The notes below the pieces were generated by a model. It was not told the DNA's origin. It did no database searches and was given only the letters and a program-made list of their open reading frames with translations. A program made the translations under genes and the position numbers. A stretch of 10,089 nucleotides of DNA from an uncultured Clostridia bacterium (GTDB lineage: Bacteria; Bacillota; Clostridia; Christensenellales; UBA1242): positions 1 to 10,089 of the forward strand of contig CALWFX010000054.1 in the NCBI GenBank assembly GCA_944377765.1. Direction: 5' to 3'. Positions 1-6,629 of the stretch are shown here, piece by piece. Each line of letters opens with the position of its first letter. Positions within the stretch are counted from its first letter, which is position 1.

Positions 1-1
1 T

Positions 2-886
2 AAGGACGAAGACTTTGTTGAGAAAATTTTTGTAACTTCAACACATGACGACCTGTTTTTCTTCACAAATCTTGGAAAAGTTTACAGTCTTAAAGCATAT
101 GAAATTCCTGAAGCACAAAGACAGGCAAAAGGCAGAGCAATGATAAATCTTTTGCAACTCTCTCTTGGCGAAAAAGTTGCAACAATAATTCCTATTAAAA
201 AAGATATTAAAGGCAACCTTATCATGGCAACCAAAAATGGACTTATTAAGAAAACTCCACTTACTGAATATGAAAATATCAGAAAAGGTGGCAAAATTGC
301 CATTAAACTTTTGGATGGTGATGAAGTTATTGGCGTTGATGTAACAAGTGGCAGAGATGACATTTTAATTGCCACGCATGAAGGTAAATGTATCAGATTT
401 AATGAAACCGATGTTCGTCAAGTTGGAAGAGATAGTCAAGGTGTTAGAAGCATTAAACTTAATGAAGATGACTATGTTGTTGATATGGCAATCGTGCATG
501 AAAACAGCAAAATTATCACAATAACAGAAAATGCTTTTGGCAAACAAACCAATGAAAGTGAATTTAGACTTCAACAAAGAGGTGGAATGGGTGTTAAAGC
601 TTGCATTTTAAATGAAAAAACAGGAAAACTTGTTGCACTTAAACAACTTGAAGACAATGAAAATTTTGATATCATGATGATTGCAGATAGCGGTGTTATC
701 ATTAGAACCCACCTTTCAGATATAAGCACCTACTCTCGTGTTAGCCAAGGTGTTAAAATTATGAAACTTAAAAATAATGCTAAAATTGTCAGTGTTACCC
801 TTGCTAAGCGCGAAGAAGATGAAGAAGAAAATTTTGACGAAGATACAAACGAAAATATTGATGTTGAGAATGAAACTGAAGAATAA
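2..886 (+). CDS. gyrA: DNA gyrase subunit A, C-terminal part (5' end outside window)
   Basis: This is the beta-pinwheel C-terminal domain of the GyrA subunit of DNA gyrase, which wraps DNA so that the A2B2 enzyme can introduce negative supercoils using ATP. The frame is open from base 2, giving 294 visible residues; the catalytic tyrosine domain lies upstream of the window. Blade motifs are clear: FTNLGKVYSLKAYEIPEA, GRAMINLL, GKIAIKLLDGDEVIGVD and GVRSIKL all match the known order in GyrA. The visible part begins just after where the canonical GyrA-box should be. A second GyrA-box-like motif, QQRGGMG, is at 572-592. The last 26 residues form an acidic tail with 15 Asp/Glu, as in many GyrA proteins, where such tails modulate wrapping. 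ParC is the main alternative, but the acidic tail and the KAYEIPEA/NLL blade favour GyrA. Confidence 0.95.
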   Translation, partial: KDEDFVEKIFVTSTHDDLFFFTNLGKVYSLKAYEIPEAQRQAKGRAMINLLQLSLGEKVATIIPIKKDIKGNLIMATKNGLIKKTPLTEYENIRKGGKIAIKLLDGDEVIGVDVTSGRDDILIATHEGKCIRFNETDVRQVGRDSQGVRSIKLNEDDYVVDMAIVHENSKIITITENAFGKQTNESEFRLQQRGGMGVKACILNEKTGKLVALKQLEDNENFDIMMIADSGVIIRTHLSDISTYSRVSQGVKIMKLKNNAKIVSVTLAKREEDEEENFDEDTNENIDVENETEE

Positions 887-890
887 TTTT

Positions 891-923
891 AAAGCATATA
901 AGACCACTTATATGCTTTTTTTT
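891..923 (+). terminator. Intrinsic terminator of gyrA
   Basis: A perfect 12-bp stem (891-902 pairs with 907-918) with a 4-base loop (903-906, ACCA) runs into an 8-T tract at 916-923. It starts 4 bases after the gyrA stop codon. Placement, stem and U-tract are all those of a Rho-independent terminator, so the next gene probably needs its own promoter. Confidence 0.93.
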
Positions 924-974
924 ATATTTATTTGAAAAATTTGTTAAAATCGTTAAAATTTTATATCAATAATG

Positions 975-983
975 TGGTATAAT
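975..983 (+). promoter_or_regulatory. Extended -10 promoter of the helD-like gene
   Basis: TGG at 975-977 followed by TATAAT at 978-983 is an extended -10 element (TGnTATAAT). Transcription would start near 990. No good -35 hexamer sits at 16-18 bp; the nearest candidate, TTAAAA at 953-958, is 19 bp away. The -10 is embedded in a 12-bp palindrome (TATAATATTATA, 978-989), and a direct repeat GTTAAAAT occurs twice upstream (943-950, 952-959). It lies between the gyrA terminator and the helD-like start, as expected if that gene is transcribed on its own. Confidence 0.6.
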
Positions 984-1002
984 ATTATACGAAAAAATTT
1001 AT

Positions 1003-1132
1003 AACAAAATTTTGCCATAAAGAAAGGGGGAAGGGCGGAAATTGCCACGCTTCGCGTGCAACAAAATCAACAGATTTTGTTAAAATTTTTGGAAACAAAA
1101 ATTTTGCAATTTCCGACTGCAAGAATTTTGTT
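1003..1132 (+). other. Nested three-arm hairpin (cloverleaf) in the helD-like leader
   Basis: Four stems fit together almost without gaps. P1 is a perfect 10-bp stem pairing 1036-1045 with 1106-1115. Inside it are P2 (1046-1050 with 1054-1058, loop TTC), P3 (1060-1068 with 1073-1081, loop AACA) and P4 (1082-1091 with 1096-1105, loop GAAA, a GNRA tetraloop). An outer, imperfect stem pairs 1003-1015 with 1119-1132, with one bulged base. The block lies between the predicted promoter and the ribosome site, so it should be part of the 5' leader RNA. It is richer in G+C than its surroundings and contains a G-rich run at 1026-1038. It matches no riboswitch family I recognise, and it could equally be a dispersed palindromic repeat that landed here. 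The pairing is certain as sequence; the function is unknown. Confidence 0.75.
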
Positions 1133-1136
1133 CCAT

Positions 1137-1141
1137 AGGAG
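1137..1141 (+). promoter_or_regulatory. Ribosome binding site of the helD-like gene
   Basis: AGGAG ends 6 bases before the ATG at 1148 and fixes that start. It begins 4 bases after the outer stem of the leader structure (ends 1132), so folding of the leader could influence its accessibility. Confidence 0.85.
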
Positions 1142-1147
1142 AAAAAC

Positions 1148-3190
1148 ATGGAAAGAAAAATCTTACAAGAAGAGAAGGAATATTTAAAACAAGTAGAAAA
1201 CGAAATAGACAACCTTCAAGCAGAAACTGCACAATCAATAAAAGACACAAAAGTTGAAATAGAAAATCAAAAAAAATATTTTGCAGAAAATTTTTATGAA
1301 ATCAAACAAGATTCTGGAAATGAACTTGCTGATATCAACACTCAAATTGAAAATCTTGAAAATAATAAAGATAGATTAGAAAAACTGTCAAAACGCCTTA
1401 AAAAACAGAAAAAATCGCCATATTTTGGGAAATTTGATTTTCAAGCAGAAAATGAAGAAAAACCTTCTTCATACTATATTGGGATAGGACACTTGAATAA
1501 TCAAAATAATGAAATTAATTATGTCTATGACTGGCGTGCTGATATTTCATCATTATACTACGATGATGCACTTGGAAAAACTGAATATACCTGTCCTGAA
1601 GGTATAGTTAAAGGTAACTTGTCTTTAAAACGCCAATTTAAAATTGAAAATGGAGTTTTGAAATATTATTTTGACAGCAGTCTCGTTATTGATGATAATA
1701 TATTAATGGAAGAACTTTCAAAAAATTCCACAGCAAAAATGCACGACATTGTATCTACAATCCAAAAAGAACAAAATATTTTAATCAGAAGCAATGAACT
1801 TCATAATTTGATTGTGCAAGGTGTGGCAGGTTCTGGAAAAACTTCTGTTGCAATGCACAGGGTTTCATATCTTTTGTATAAATATCGTAACACACTCAAA
1901 AATGAAGACATTTTAATACTATCACCTTCAGAACTTTTTGCTGACTATATTGAAGATGTTTTGCCATCTCTTGGCGAAGATAAACCATTCACAACCACCT
2001 TTGCACACATGGCAAAAAAATTTTTAGGAGAAAACTTTTTAACAAGAGAAGAATTACTTGATAATCTTATCACAAATGGCACACAAGAAGATTTTGAAGA
2101 CATTGCAATAAAATATAGTTTTGAATTTCTTGATGCCTTTAAAGAATTTTTAAATAATGATATTTGTAATTTATTTTTACCAAAAACTCTTGTGTTTGGC
2201 AATCTTGTTATTGAAGAAAGTGAAATACGAGATATATACTATAACAAACTTAAAGGGTTACCTATCTATAAAAGAATTGAAGCGATAGCAGAACATATTG
2301 TTGACTTATTCAACATTCCACCTTCAAAAAACATGGCATTTTTCAATCGTGCCAAAAAAATTTTGTATTCAAAAATGATAACAACCGATTGCATTAGAAT
2401 TTATAATATATTCTTACGCTCACAAGAATTGCGAGAAACTGAAGCAGTTGGAGCATATGACATAGCACAAATTCTTCTTATAAAGGAAAATCTTTTTGGC
2501 TTGGAACATAATTACGATGCAAAATATGTTATTGTTGATGAAATGCAAGACTATACCCCTTGTCACTTCTATCTGTTTGAAAAGATATGGCATTGTCCAA
2601 AAATGTATCTTGGAGATATAAACCAAAGTATAGATAAAAATTTATCAACAGACTTTTTAAAACTTTTATCTAGGGAAATCAAGGCAAAAGTTTGCTATCT
2701 CACAAAATCATACAGAAGCACTTTGCAAATCTCCAAGTTTTCACAAAAAATTTTAGGCAAAAAAGTGGCAAACAATGTCAACAGAAATGGCGAAGAAGTG
2801 AAATTTATAACTTGCAGAAATATAATAAAAGAACTTGAAGCATTGATTAAAGAAAAACAAGAAAAAAATCGTAACAAAACTTTGTGTATAATATGTAAAG
2901 ATAAAAAAGAAATTGAATATCTTCAAGATAACAGTTCAATAATCAATCGCTTTACTGTTTTGGATGAAACAAAAGAGATGTCTAATAATAAAAACATTAT
3001 AACCACAATAATAAACTCTAAAGGCGTGGAATTTGATATAGTTATCATTCCTTTTGCTAATGACTCTAATTATCAAACCGAACTTGACAGAAATCTTTTA
3101 TATGTTGCATCAACAAGAGCCTTACACAACCTTTGCTTTGTTGCCAACAAAAAGCCAAGCAGGTTTTTAACAAAACAAACAAATGATTAA
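1148..3190 (+). CDS. helD: HelD-like superfamily 1 ATPase (RNA polymerase recycling factor)
   Basis: This is a 680-residue UvrD/Rep-type NTPase of the HelD family. Characterised members use ATP to open the RNA polymerase clamp and free stalled polymerase from DNA and RNA. Residues 1-85 are charged heptads predicted to form the antiparallel coiled coil that enters the polymerase secondary channel. The HelD-typical DWRADISSLYYD follows at 128-139. The ATPase core has a Q-motif-like QKEQN (206-210), Walker A GVAGSGKT (225-232), Walker B DEMQD (464-468; A is usual at the third position), YLGDINQS and SYRST motifs, SKGVEFD (624-630) and the motif VI region LYVASTRA (651-658, arginine finger R657). 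It is about 90 residues shorter than the roughly 774-residue Bacillus subtilis HelD. The ATG is set by AGGAG at 1137. It has its own promoter and terminator, so it is probably monocistronic. A DNA helicase of the UvrD group is the alternative, but the DWRA motif and coiled coil favour HelD. Confidence 0.85.
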   Translation: MERKILQEEKEYLKQVENEIDNLQAETAQSIKDTKVEIENQKKYFAENFYEIKQDSGNELADINTQIENLENNKDRLEKLSKRLKKQKKSPYFGKFDFQAENEEKPSSYYIGIGHLNNQNNEINYVYDWRADISSLYYDDALGKTEYTCPEGIVKGNLSLKRQFKIENGVLKYYFDSSLVIDDNILMEELSKNSTAKMHDIVSTIQKEQNILIRSNELHNLIVQGVAGSGKTSVAMHRVSYLLYKYRNTLKNEDILILSPSELFADYIEDVLPSLGEDKPFTTTFAHMAKKFLGENFLTREELLDNLITNGTQEDFEDIAIKYSFEFLDAFKEFLNNDICNLFLPKTLVFGNLVIEESEIRDIYYNKLKGLPIYKRIEAIAEHIVDLFNIPPSKNMAFFNRAKKILYSKMITTDCIRIYNIFLRSQELRETEAVGAYDIAQILLIKENLFGLEHNYDAKYVIVDEMQDYTPCHFYLFEKIWHCPKMYLGDINQSIDKNLSTDFLKLLSREIKAKVCYLTKSYRSTLQISKFSQKILGKKVANNVNRNGEEVKFITCRNIIKELEALIKEKQEKNRNKTLCIICKDKKEIEYLQDNSSIINRFTVLDETKEMSNNKNIITTIINSKGVEFDIVIIPFANDSNYQTELDRNLLYVASTRALHNLCFVANKKPSRFLTKQTND

Positions 3191-3193
3191 TAT

Positions 3194-3220
3194 AAAAATG
3201 ATGTTAAACATCATTTTTTT
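3194..3220 (+). terminator. Intrinsic terminator of the helD-like gene
   Basis: An 11-bp stem (3194-3204 with 3208-3218), with a 3-base loop or a slightly larger one if the top pair opens, ends in seven T residues (3214-3220). It starts 3 bases after the TAA stop. Confidence 0.88.
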
Positions 3221-3542
3221 AAACTTGCCAATGTATTTTTATTCATAGAAATTTGAATAATTTTAAATGATGTATTAAATAAAAATTATTTTATGCATAA
3301 AAGTGAAAAATTAAACATAAAATACTACCTTACAATTTTTATGTAAAACCGCCTAAAAGCACGAAAAATGTCAAAAATATACATTTTTTAATGTGGAAAT
3401 GTGGATAACTTATGTGGAAAACTCCACTTTTTTGCTATTTAACTTCTTTTGTATAATAATTTAAAGAAATGTATAAATATAATTGTGGATAAATATTTCT
3501 TACAAATTTTCACTTTTTTAACCACCATAATAACTTAAATAA
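3221..3542. other. Gene-free interval with hairpins and DnaA boxes
   Basis: No convincing gene is visible here: there is no start with a ribosome site and a sustained frame. What can be seen is a perfect 14-bp palindrome TTTTATGCATAAAA (3289-3302); an 8-bp stem with a 14-base loop (3315-3322 with 3337-3344); a T-tailed hairpin (3364-3371 with 3381-3388, T-run 3384-3389); a short GTGGA/TCCAC hairpin (3414-3418 with 3423-3427) followed by six Ts; and the DnaA-box cluster listed separately. No T-box riboswitch sequence was found although a synthetase operon follows. Confidence 0.6.
3392..3492 (-). promoter_or_regulatory. DnaA-box cluster
   Basis: Two perfect DnaA boxes (TTATCCACA, read on the minus strand as the complement of TGTGGATAA) lie at 3400-3408 and 3484-3492. 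A one-mismatch box is at 3413-3421 and a two-mismatch box at 3392-3400. All four point the same way within 101 bp. Two perfect 9-mers this close are very unlikely by chance at this base composition. DnaA is the replication initiator and also a transcription regulator. The site could be a piece of a replication origin, a DnaA titration cluster, or an operator for hisS-metG. The boxes are seen; the role is inferred. Confidence 0.75.
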
Positions 3543-3579
3543 TTGACTTTTTGTTTATATTTGTTTATACTAATATAAT
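3543..3579 (+). promoter_or_regulatory. Promoter(s) of the hisS-metG operon
   Basis: TTGACT (3543-3548) and TATACT (3566-3571) are separated by 17 bp, an almost ideal sigma-A (sigma-70-like) promoter. An overlapping second candidate pairs TTGTTT (3551-3556) with TATAAT (3574-3579), also at 17 bp. The spacer contains a tandem direct repeat TTGTTTATA (3551-3559, 3561-3569) with a 10-bp period, about one helical turn. Start sites near 3578 or 3586 would leave a leader of only 20-30 bases, too short for a riboswitch or attenuator. Confidence 0.8.
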
Positions 3580-3596
3580 AAATTTATTACAATTTT

Positions 3597-3601
3597 AGGA
3601 G
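3597..3601 (+). promoter_or_regulatory. Ribosome binding site of hisS
   Basis: AGGAG followed by five A residues and then ATG at 3607. It supports that start over any internal methionine. Confidence 0.88.
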
Positions 3602-3606
3602 AAAAA

Positions 3607-4908
3607 ATGACTGACAAAAAACTTATCACTCCAAGAAAATTACAAGGCTTTTGGGAACTCATGCCAAACGATGAAAAATTGTTTGAAAGCATGCTTGACA
3701 ATTTTAAAAGAGTTTTTGAAAACAATTGTTTTCTTCCTTTAGACACGCCTGTTGCTGAATATAGTGATATATTGCTTGCAAAAAGTGGTGGAGATTTGGA
3801 TAAGGAAATATATAGATTCACTAAAGGAAGCAATGATATTTGCCTTAGATATGACTTAACTGTGCCTCTTGCTCGCTTTGTTGCAATGAATGCAAATGTT
3901 TTAGAGTTTCCTTTCAAACGCTTCCAAATTGGTAAAGTTTATCGTGGGGAACGCCCTCAAAAGGGAAGATTTCGTGAATTCTATCAGTGTGATGCCGATG
4001 TTATTGGATTGGAAAACTTGCCAATTTCATATGATGCAGAATGTATAAGCCTTTATGCTCCTTGTTTTAAATCTATCGGCCTTGACACAACAATTGAGAT
4101 TTCAAACAGAAAAATTCTTGCTGGCTTTTTTGAAAGTCTAAATTCAACAAACTTAACCGACCTTATGATTATTGTTGATAAAGTTGACAAACTTCCAAAA
4201 GAAGAAATAAATGCAATGTTTAAAGAAAAAGGGCTTAACGATAAAGATATTGAAAATACCTTTAAAATTATTACTACCAAAGGAAATATTGAAGAGATTA
4301 AAAAAGAAATTTCCTTAATATCACAAAATCAAACCTTTCTTGAAGGAATCAAAGAACTAACTGAACTAAACACTTATCTCAAAGCCATGAATGTTGAAGA
4401 TTATATATTTAATCTTTCCATTGTTCGTGGTCATAACTACTACACTGGCACTGTTTTTGAAGCATTTATCAAAAACAAACGCTCACTTGGTGCCATTGGT
4501 GGTGGCGGAAGATATGATAATCTTTGTGGCAATTTTATTGATAAAAATATGCAAGGGGTTGGCATGAGCATTGGTATAACCCGCCTGTTTGACATCATGC
4601 AAACAGAAAATATGTTTGAAAATAATAAAAATTTAAGCACCAAAATTGGAATTATCACTTTTGATGAAACAAATCTTGATGGTATAAAACTTATGACAAA
4701 ACTTAGAAATGATGGGGTTTTAGCAGACAGAGTTGGAGAAGGTAAAAGTTTTAAAAGCAAAATGAAAGAATCAAATCGTCGCAATATTCCTTTTGTTGTA
4801 ATCTTAGGTGAAGATGAAGTTAAAAATGGAATGTATACCTTGAAAATCATGGAAACTTCTGAGCAAAAAACTTTAACTTATGACGAACTTTTAAATGAAA
4901 TAAAATAA
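3607..4908 (+). CDS. hisS: Histidyl-tRNA synthetase
   Basis: This class II aminoacyl-tRNA synthetase attaches histidine to tRNA-His in the cytoplasm, with ATP, and normally acts as a homodimer. At 433 residues it has the usual length. The N-terminal catalytic core carries RYDLTVPLARFVA (81-93), motif 2 VYRGERPQKGRFREFYQCDA (111-130, with the ATP-binding R113), the histidine A motif written VRGHNYYTGTVFE (273-285, catalytic arginine R274) and motif 3 GGGGRYDNL (298-306). The C-terminal 90 or so residues are the anticodon-binding alpha/beta domain, beginning near KIGIITF (346). The RYDLTVP and RGERPQKGRFREFYQCD signatures are those of the archaeal/eukaryote-like HisRS subtype, not the LRPEGT/FRYERPQAGRFRQF type of Bacillus and E. 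coli. RGHNYY replaces the usual RGLDYY. A HisZ regulatory paralogue is unlikely because the anticodon domain and catalytic residues are present. It is co-transcribed with metG. Confidence 0.97.
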   Translation: MTDKKLITPRKLQGFWELMPNDEKLFESMLDNFKRVFENNCFLPLDTPVAEYSDILLAKSGGDLDKEIYRFTKGSNDICLRYDLTVPLARFVAMNANVLEFPFKRFQIGKVYRGERPQKGRFREFYQCDADVIGLENLPISYDAECISLYAPCFKSIGLDTTIEISNRKILAGFFESLNSTNLTDLMIIVDKVDKLPKEEINAMFKEKGLNDKDIENTFKIITTKGNIEEIKKEISLISQNQTFLEGIKELTELNTYLKAMNVEDYIFNLSIVRGHNYYTGTVFEAFIKNKRSLGAIGGGGRYDNLCGNFIDKNMQGVGMSIGITRLFDIMQTENMFENNKNLSTKIGIITFDETNLDGIKLMTKLRNDGVLADRVGEGKSFKSKMKESNRRNIPFVVILGEDEVKNGMYTLKIMETSEQKTLTYDELLNEIK

Positions 4909-4918
4909 ACTTATTAAA

Positions 4919-4924
4919 GAAGGT
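4919..4924 (+). promoter_or_regulatory. Ribosome binding site of metG
   Basis: GAAGGT, a moderate Shine-Dalgarno site inside the 20-bp hisS-metG gap, ends 4 bases before the ATG at 4929. No terminator lies in the gap, supporting an operon. Confidence 0.7.
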
Positions 4925-4928
4925 AGAA

Positions 4929-6629
4929 ATGGAAAAGAAAAGAAAAAAAATATTAGTTACAAGTGCACTTTTATATATCAATGGGCTTCCACACCTTGGC
5001 CATGTGGTTGGATGTTGGCTTCCCGGTGATGTTTTTGCACGCTTTAACAGAACTTATGGCAATGACACAATCTATGTCAGTGGAACTGATGACCATGGCA
5101 CTGCAAGTTACATCAGTGCAAAAAATCTTGGCATGGACACAAATGAATATATCAGCATGATGAATACAAAAATGAAAGATATAGCAAAAAAACTTTCAAT
5201 AAGTTTTGATATTTTCAGCGGAACAAACACAAAAATACATAACGAAGTTACTTGTGATGTGTTTAACGAGCTAAATAAAAATGGCTATATTTCAGAAAAA
5301 GAAAGTAAAATGTGTTATTGTGAGCATGACAAAATAGCTCTTGCTGACCGCTTTGTTTATGGCACTTGCCCATATTGTGGCTATGATAAGGCATATGGCG
5401 ACCAATGCGACCAATGTGGAAAAACATACGACCTTGAGCAATTAATAAATCCAAAATGCGCCTTTTGTAATCAAGAAGCAGTTTTTAAAAACACAAAACA
5501 TCTATATATCCGCCTTGATAAACTCCAAAATCAACTTAAAAATTGGATTGACAGCAAACAAGAAATATTCAGACCTCATGTATATAACATGGCAAATAAG
5601 TGGATTAATGAAGGGTTAAAACCAAGATGTATCACTCGTGATATCCCTTGGGGAATTAAAGTTCCACTTAAAGGTTTCGAAGATAAGGTGTTCTATGTTT
5701 GGTTTGATGCTCCAATCGGCTATATTTCAATCACCAAAGAACTTGGTGGGGAAGAAATGGTAAAAGATCGCTGGCAAAACGAAGATTGTGAAATTTATAA
5801 CTTTATTGGAAAAGATAACATAGATTTCCATGCGGTTTTCTTTCCATGCATTGAACTTGGAAGTAAAAAATATAATTTGGCACAAAATGTCGTTGGTTTT
5901 AACTTTTTAAATTTTGAAGGTCAAAAGTTTTCAAAATCTAAGAAAGTAGGAATTTTCTGCGAAAACTTATTTAACAGCGACATAGATATTGACGCTTTAA
6001 GAGCATACTTGCTTTCAATTTTCCCAGAAAACAAGGATAGCGATTTCTCATATGAAGGCTTTAAACTTAACACAAATGCTGAACTTGTTGGAAAATATGG
6101 GAATTTCTTTAATAGAACACTTAATATGATTAATAAAAATTTTGCTGGAGAACTTGGAATATCTTATGAAGATATTAAAGATAATTTAAACGAAAACGAT
6201 AAAGAAATGATTGATGCCATTGAAAATTGCCCAAACGAAATTGCAAACCTGTTCGCTAAAACAGAATTTAGAGCAGGGTATAAAGAAATTATGAGATTTG
6301 CTTCCATTGGTAACACCTACCTTGAAAAATCTGCACCTTGGGCACTTATTAAGAATGGCGATATTGATGAAGCAAAAAAAGTTTTATATCTTTCTCTTAA
6401 CATGGCAAAAGCACTTGCAATCACAGCAAGCCCAATAATTCCAAACAGAACAAAAGAAATTTGGGAACAACTTGGCTTTGAAGGTTCTCCTGATGCCCCA
6501 GATATGTGGGACGAAGCAAGCAAAATCAATATTTCAAAAACACATAAAATTGGAACTCCAAAACCACTTTTCATGCGTTTGGATGATGAAATGATTGAAA
6601 AATATAAAAAAGAATTAACATTAAATTAA
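4929..6629 (+). CDS. metG: Methionyl-tRNA synthetase
   Basis: This class I synthetase charges initiator and elongator tRNA-Met with methionine in the cytoplasm. The Rossmann catalytic fold shows the HIGH-type motif PHLGH (21-25), GTDDHG (52-57), YVWFDAPIGYIS (256-267) and the KMSKS-type loop KFSKS (333-337). The connective insertion holds cysteine knuckles CPYC (147-150), CDQC (160-163) and CAFC (177-180), so at least one zinc site is expected and a second knuckle is likely. The WFDAPIGYIS motif and multi-knuckle insertion are of the E. coli/archaeal type; Bacillus-type enzymes have a WIDAL motif instead. The helical anticodon-binding domain occupies about 375-540, with the typical NFFNRTLNMI (392-401) and SAPWALIK (468-475). 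At 566 residues it ends soon after this domain, without the C-terminal OB-fold dimerisation domain of longer family members. It is the second gene of the operon with hisS. Confidence 0.97.
   Translation: MEKKRKKILVTSALLYINGLPHLGHVVGCWLPGDVFARFNRTYGNDTIYVSGTDDHGTASYISAKNLGMDTNEYISMMNTKMKDIAKKLSISFDIFSGTNTKIHNEVTCDVFNELNKNGYISEKESKMCYCEHDKIALADRFVYGTCPYCGYDKAYGDQCDQCGKTYDLEQLINPKCAFCNQEAVFKNTKHLYIRLDKLQNQLKNWIDSKQEIFRPHVYNMANKWINEGLKPRCITRDIPWGIKVPLKGFEDKVFYVWFDAPIGYISITKELGGEEMVKDRWQNEDCEIYNFIGKDNIDFHAVFFPCIELGSKKYNLAQNVVGFNFLNFEGQKFSKSKKVGIFCENLFNSDIDIDALRAYLLSIFPENKDSDFSYEGFKLNTNAELVGKYGNFFNRTLNMINKNFAGELGISYEDIKDNLNENDKEMIDAIENCPNEIANLFAKTEFRAGYKEIMRFASIGNTYLEKSAPWALIKNGDIDEAKKVLYLSLNMAKALAITASPIIPNRTKEIWEQLGFEGSPDAPDMWDEASKINISKTHKIGTPKPLFMRLDDEMIEKYKKELTLN

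Noticed and set aside
1020..1040. G-quadruplex in the G-rich run of the leader
   Set aside because: Only two runs of three or more G and one GG are present, too few for a convincing quadruplex.
1042..1083. Short TTG-started leader peptide (13 codons) inside the cloverleaf
   Set aside because: It has a purine-rich stretch upstream, but the start is rare, the stretch is palindromic and no regulatory codons are enriched.
985..1212. Minus-strand open frame over the helD-like leader
   Set aside because: It spans the palindromic element and the helD-like start, has no ribosome site and looks like the antisense reading of those features.
3191..3606. T-box or other riboswitch for hisS-metG
   Set aside because: No AGGGTGG/ACCGCG-type T-box sequence is present, and the predicted transcription start leaves only 20-30 bases of leader.
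4440..4850. Minus-strand open frame of about 136 codons inside hisS
   Set aside because: It is a shadow of the conserved hisS C-terminal part, with no independent start signals.
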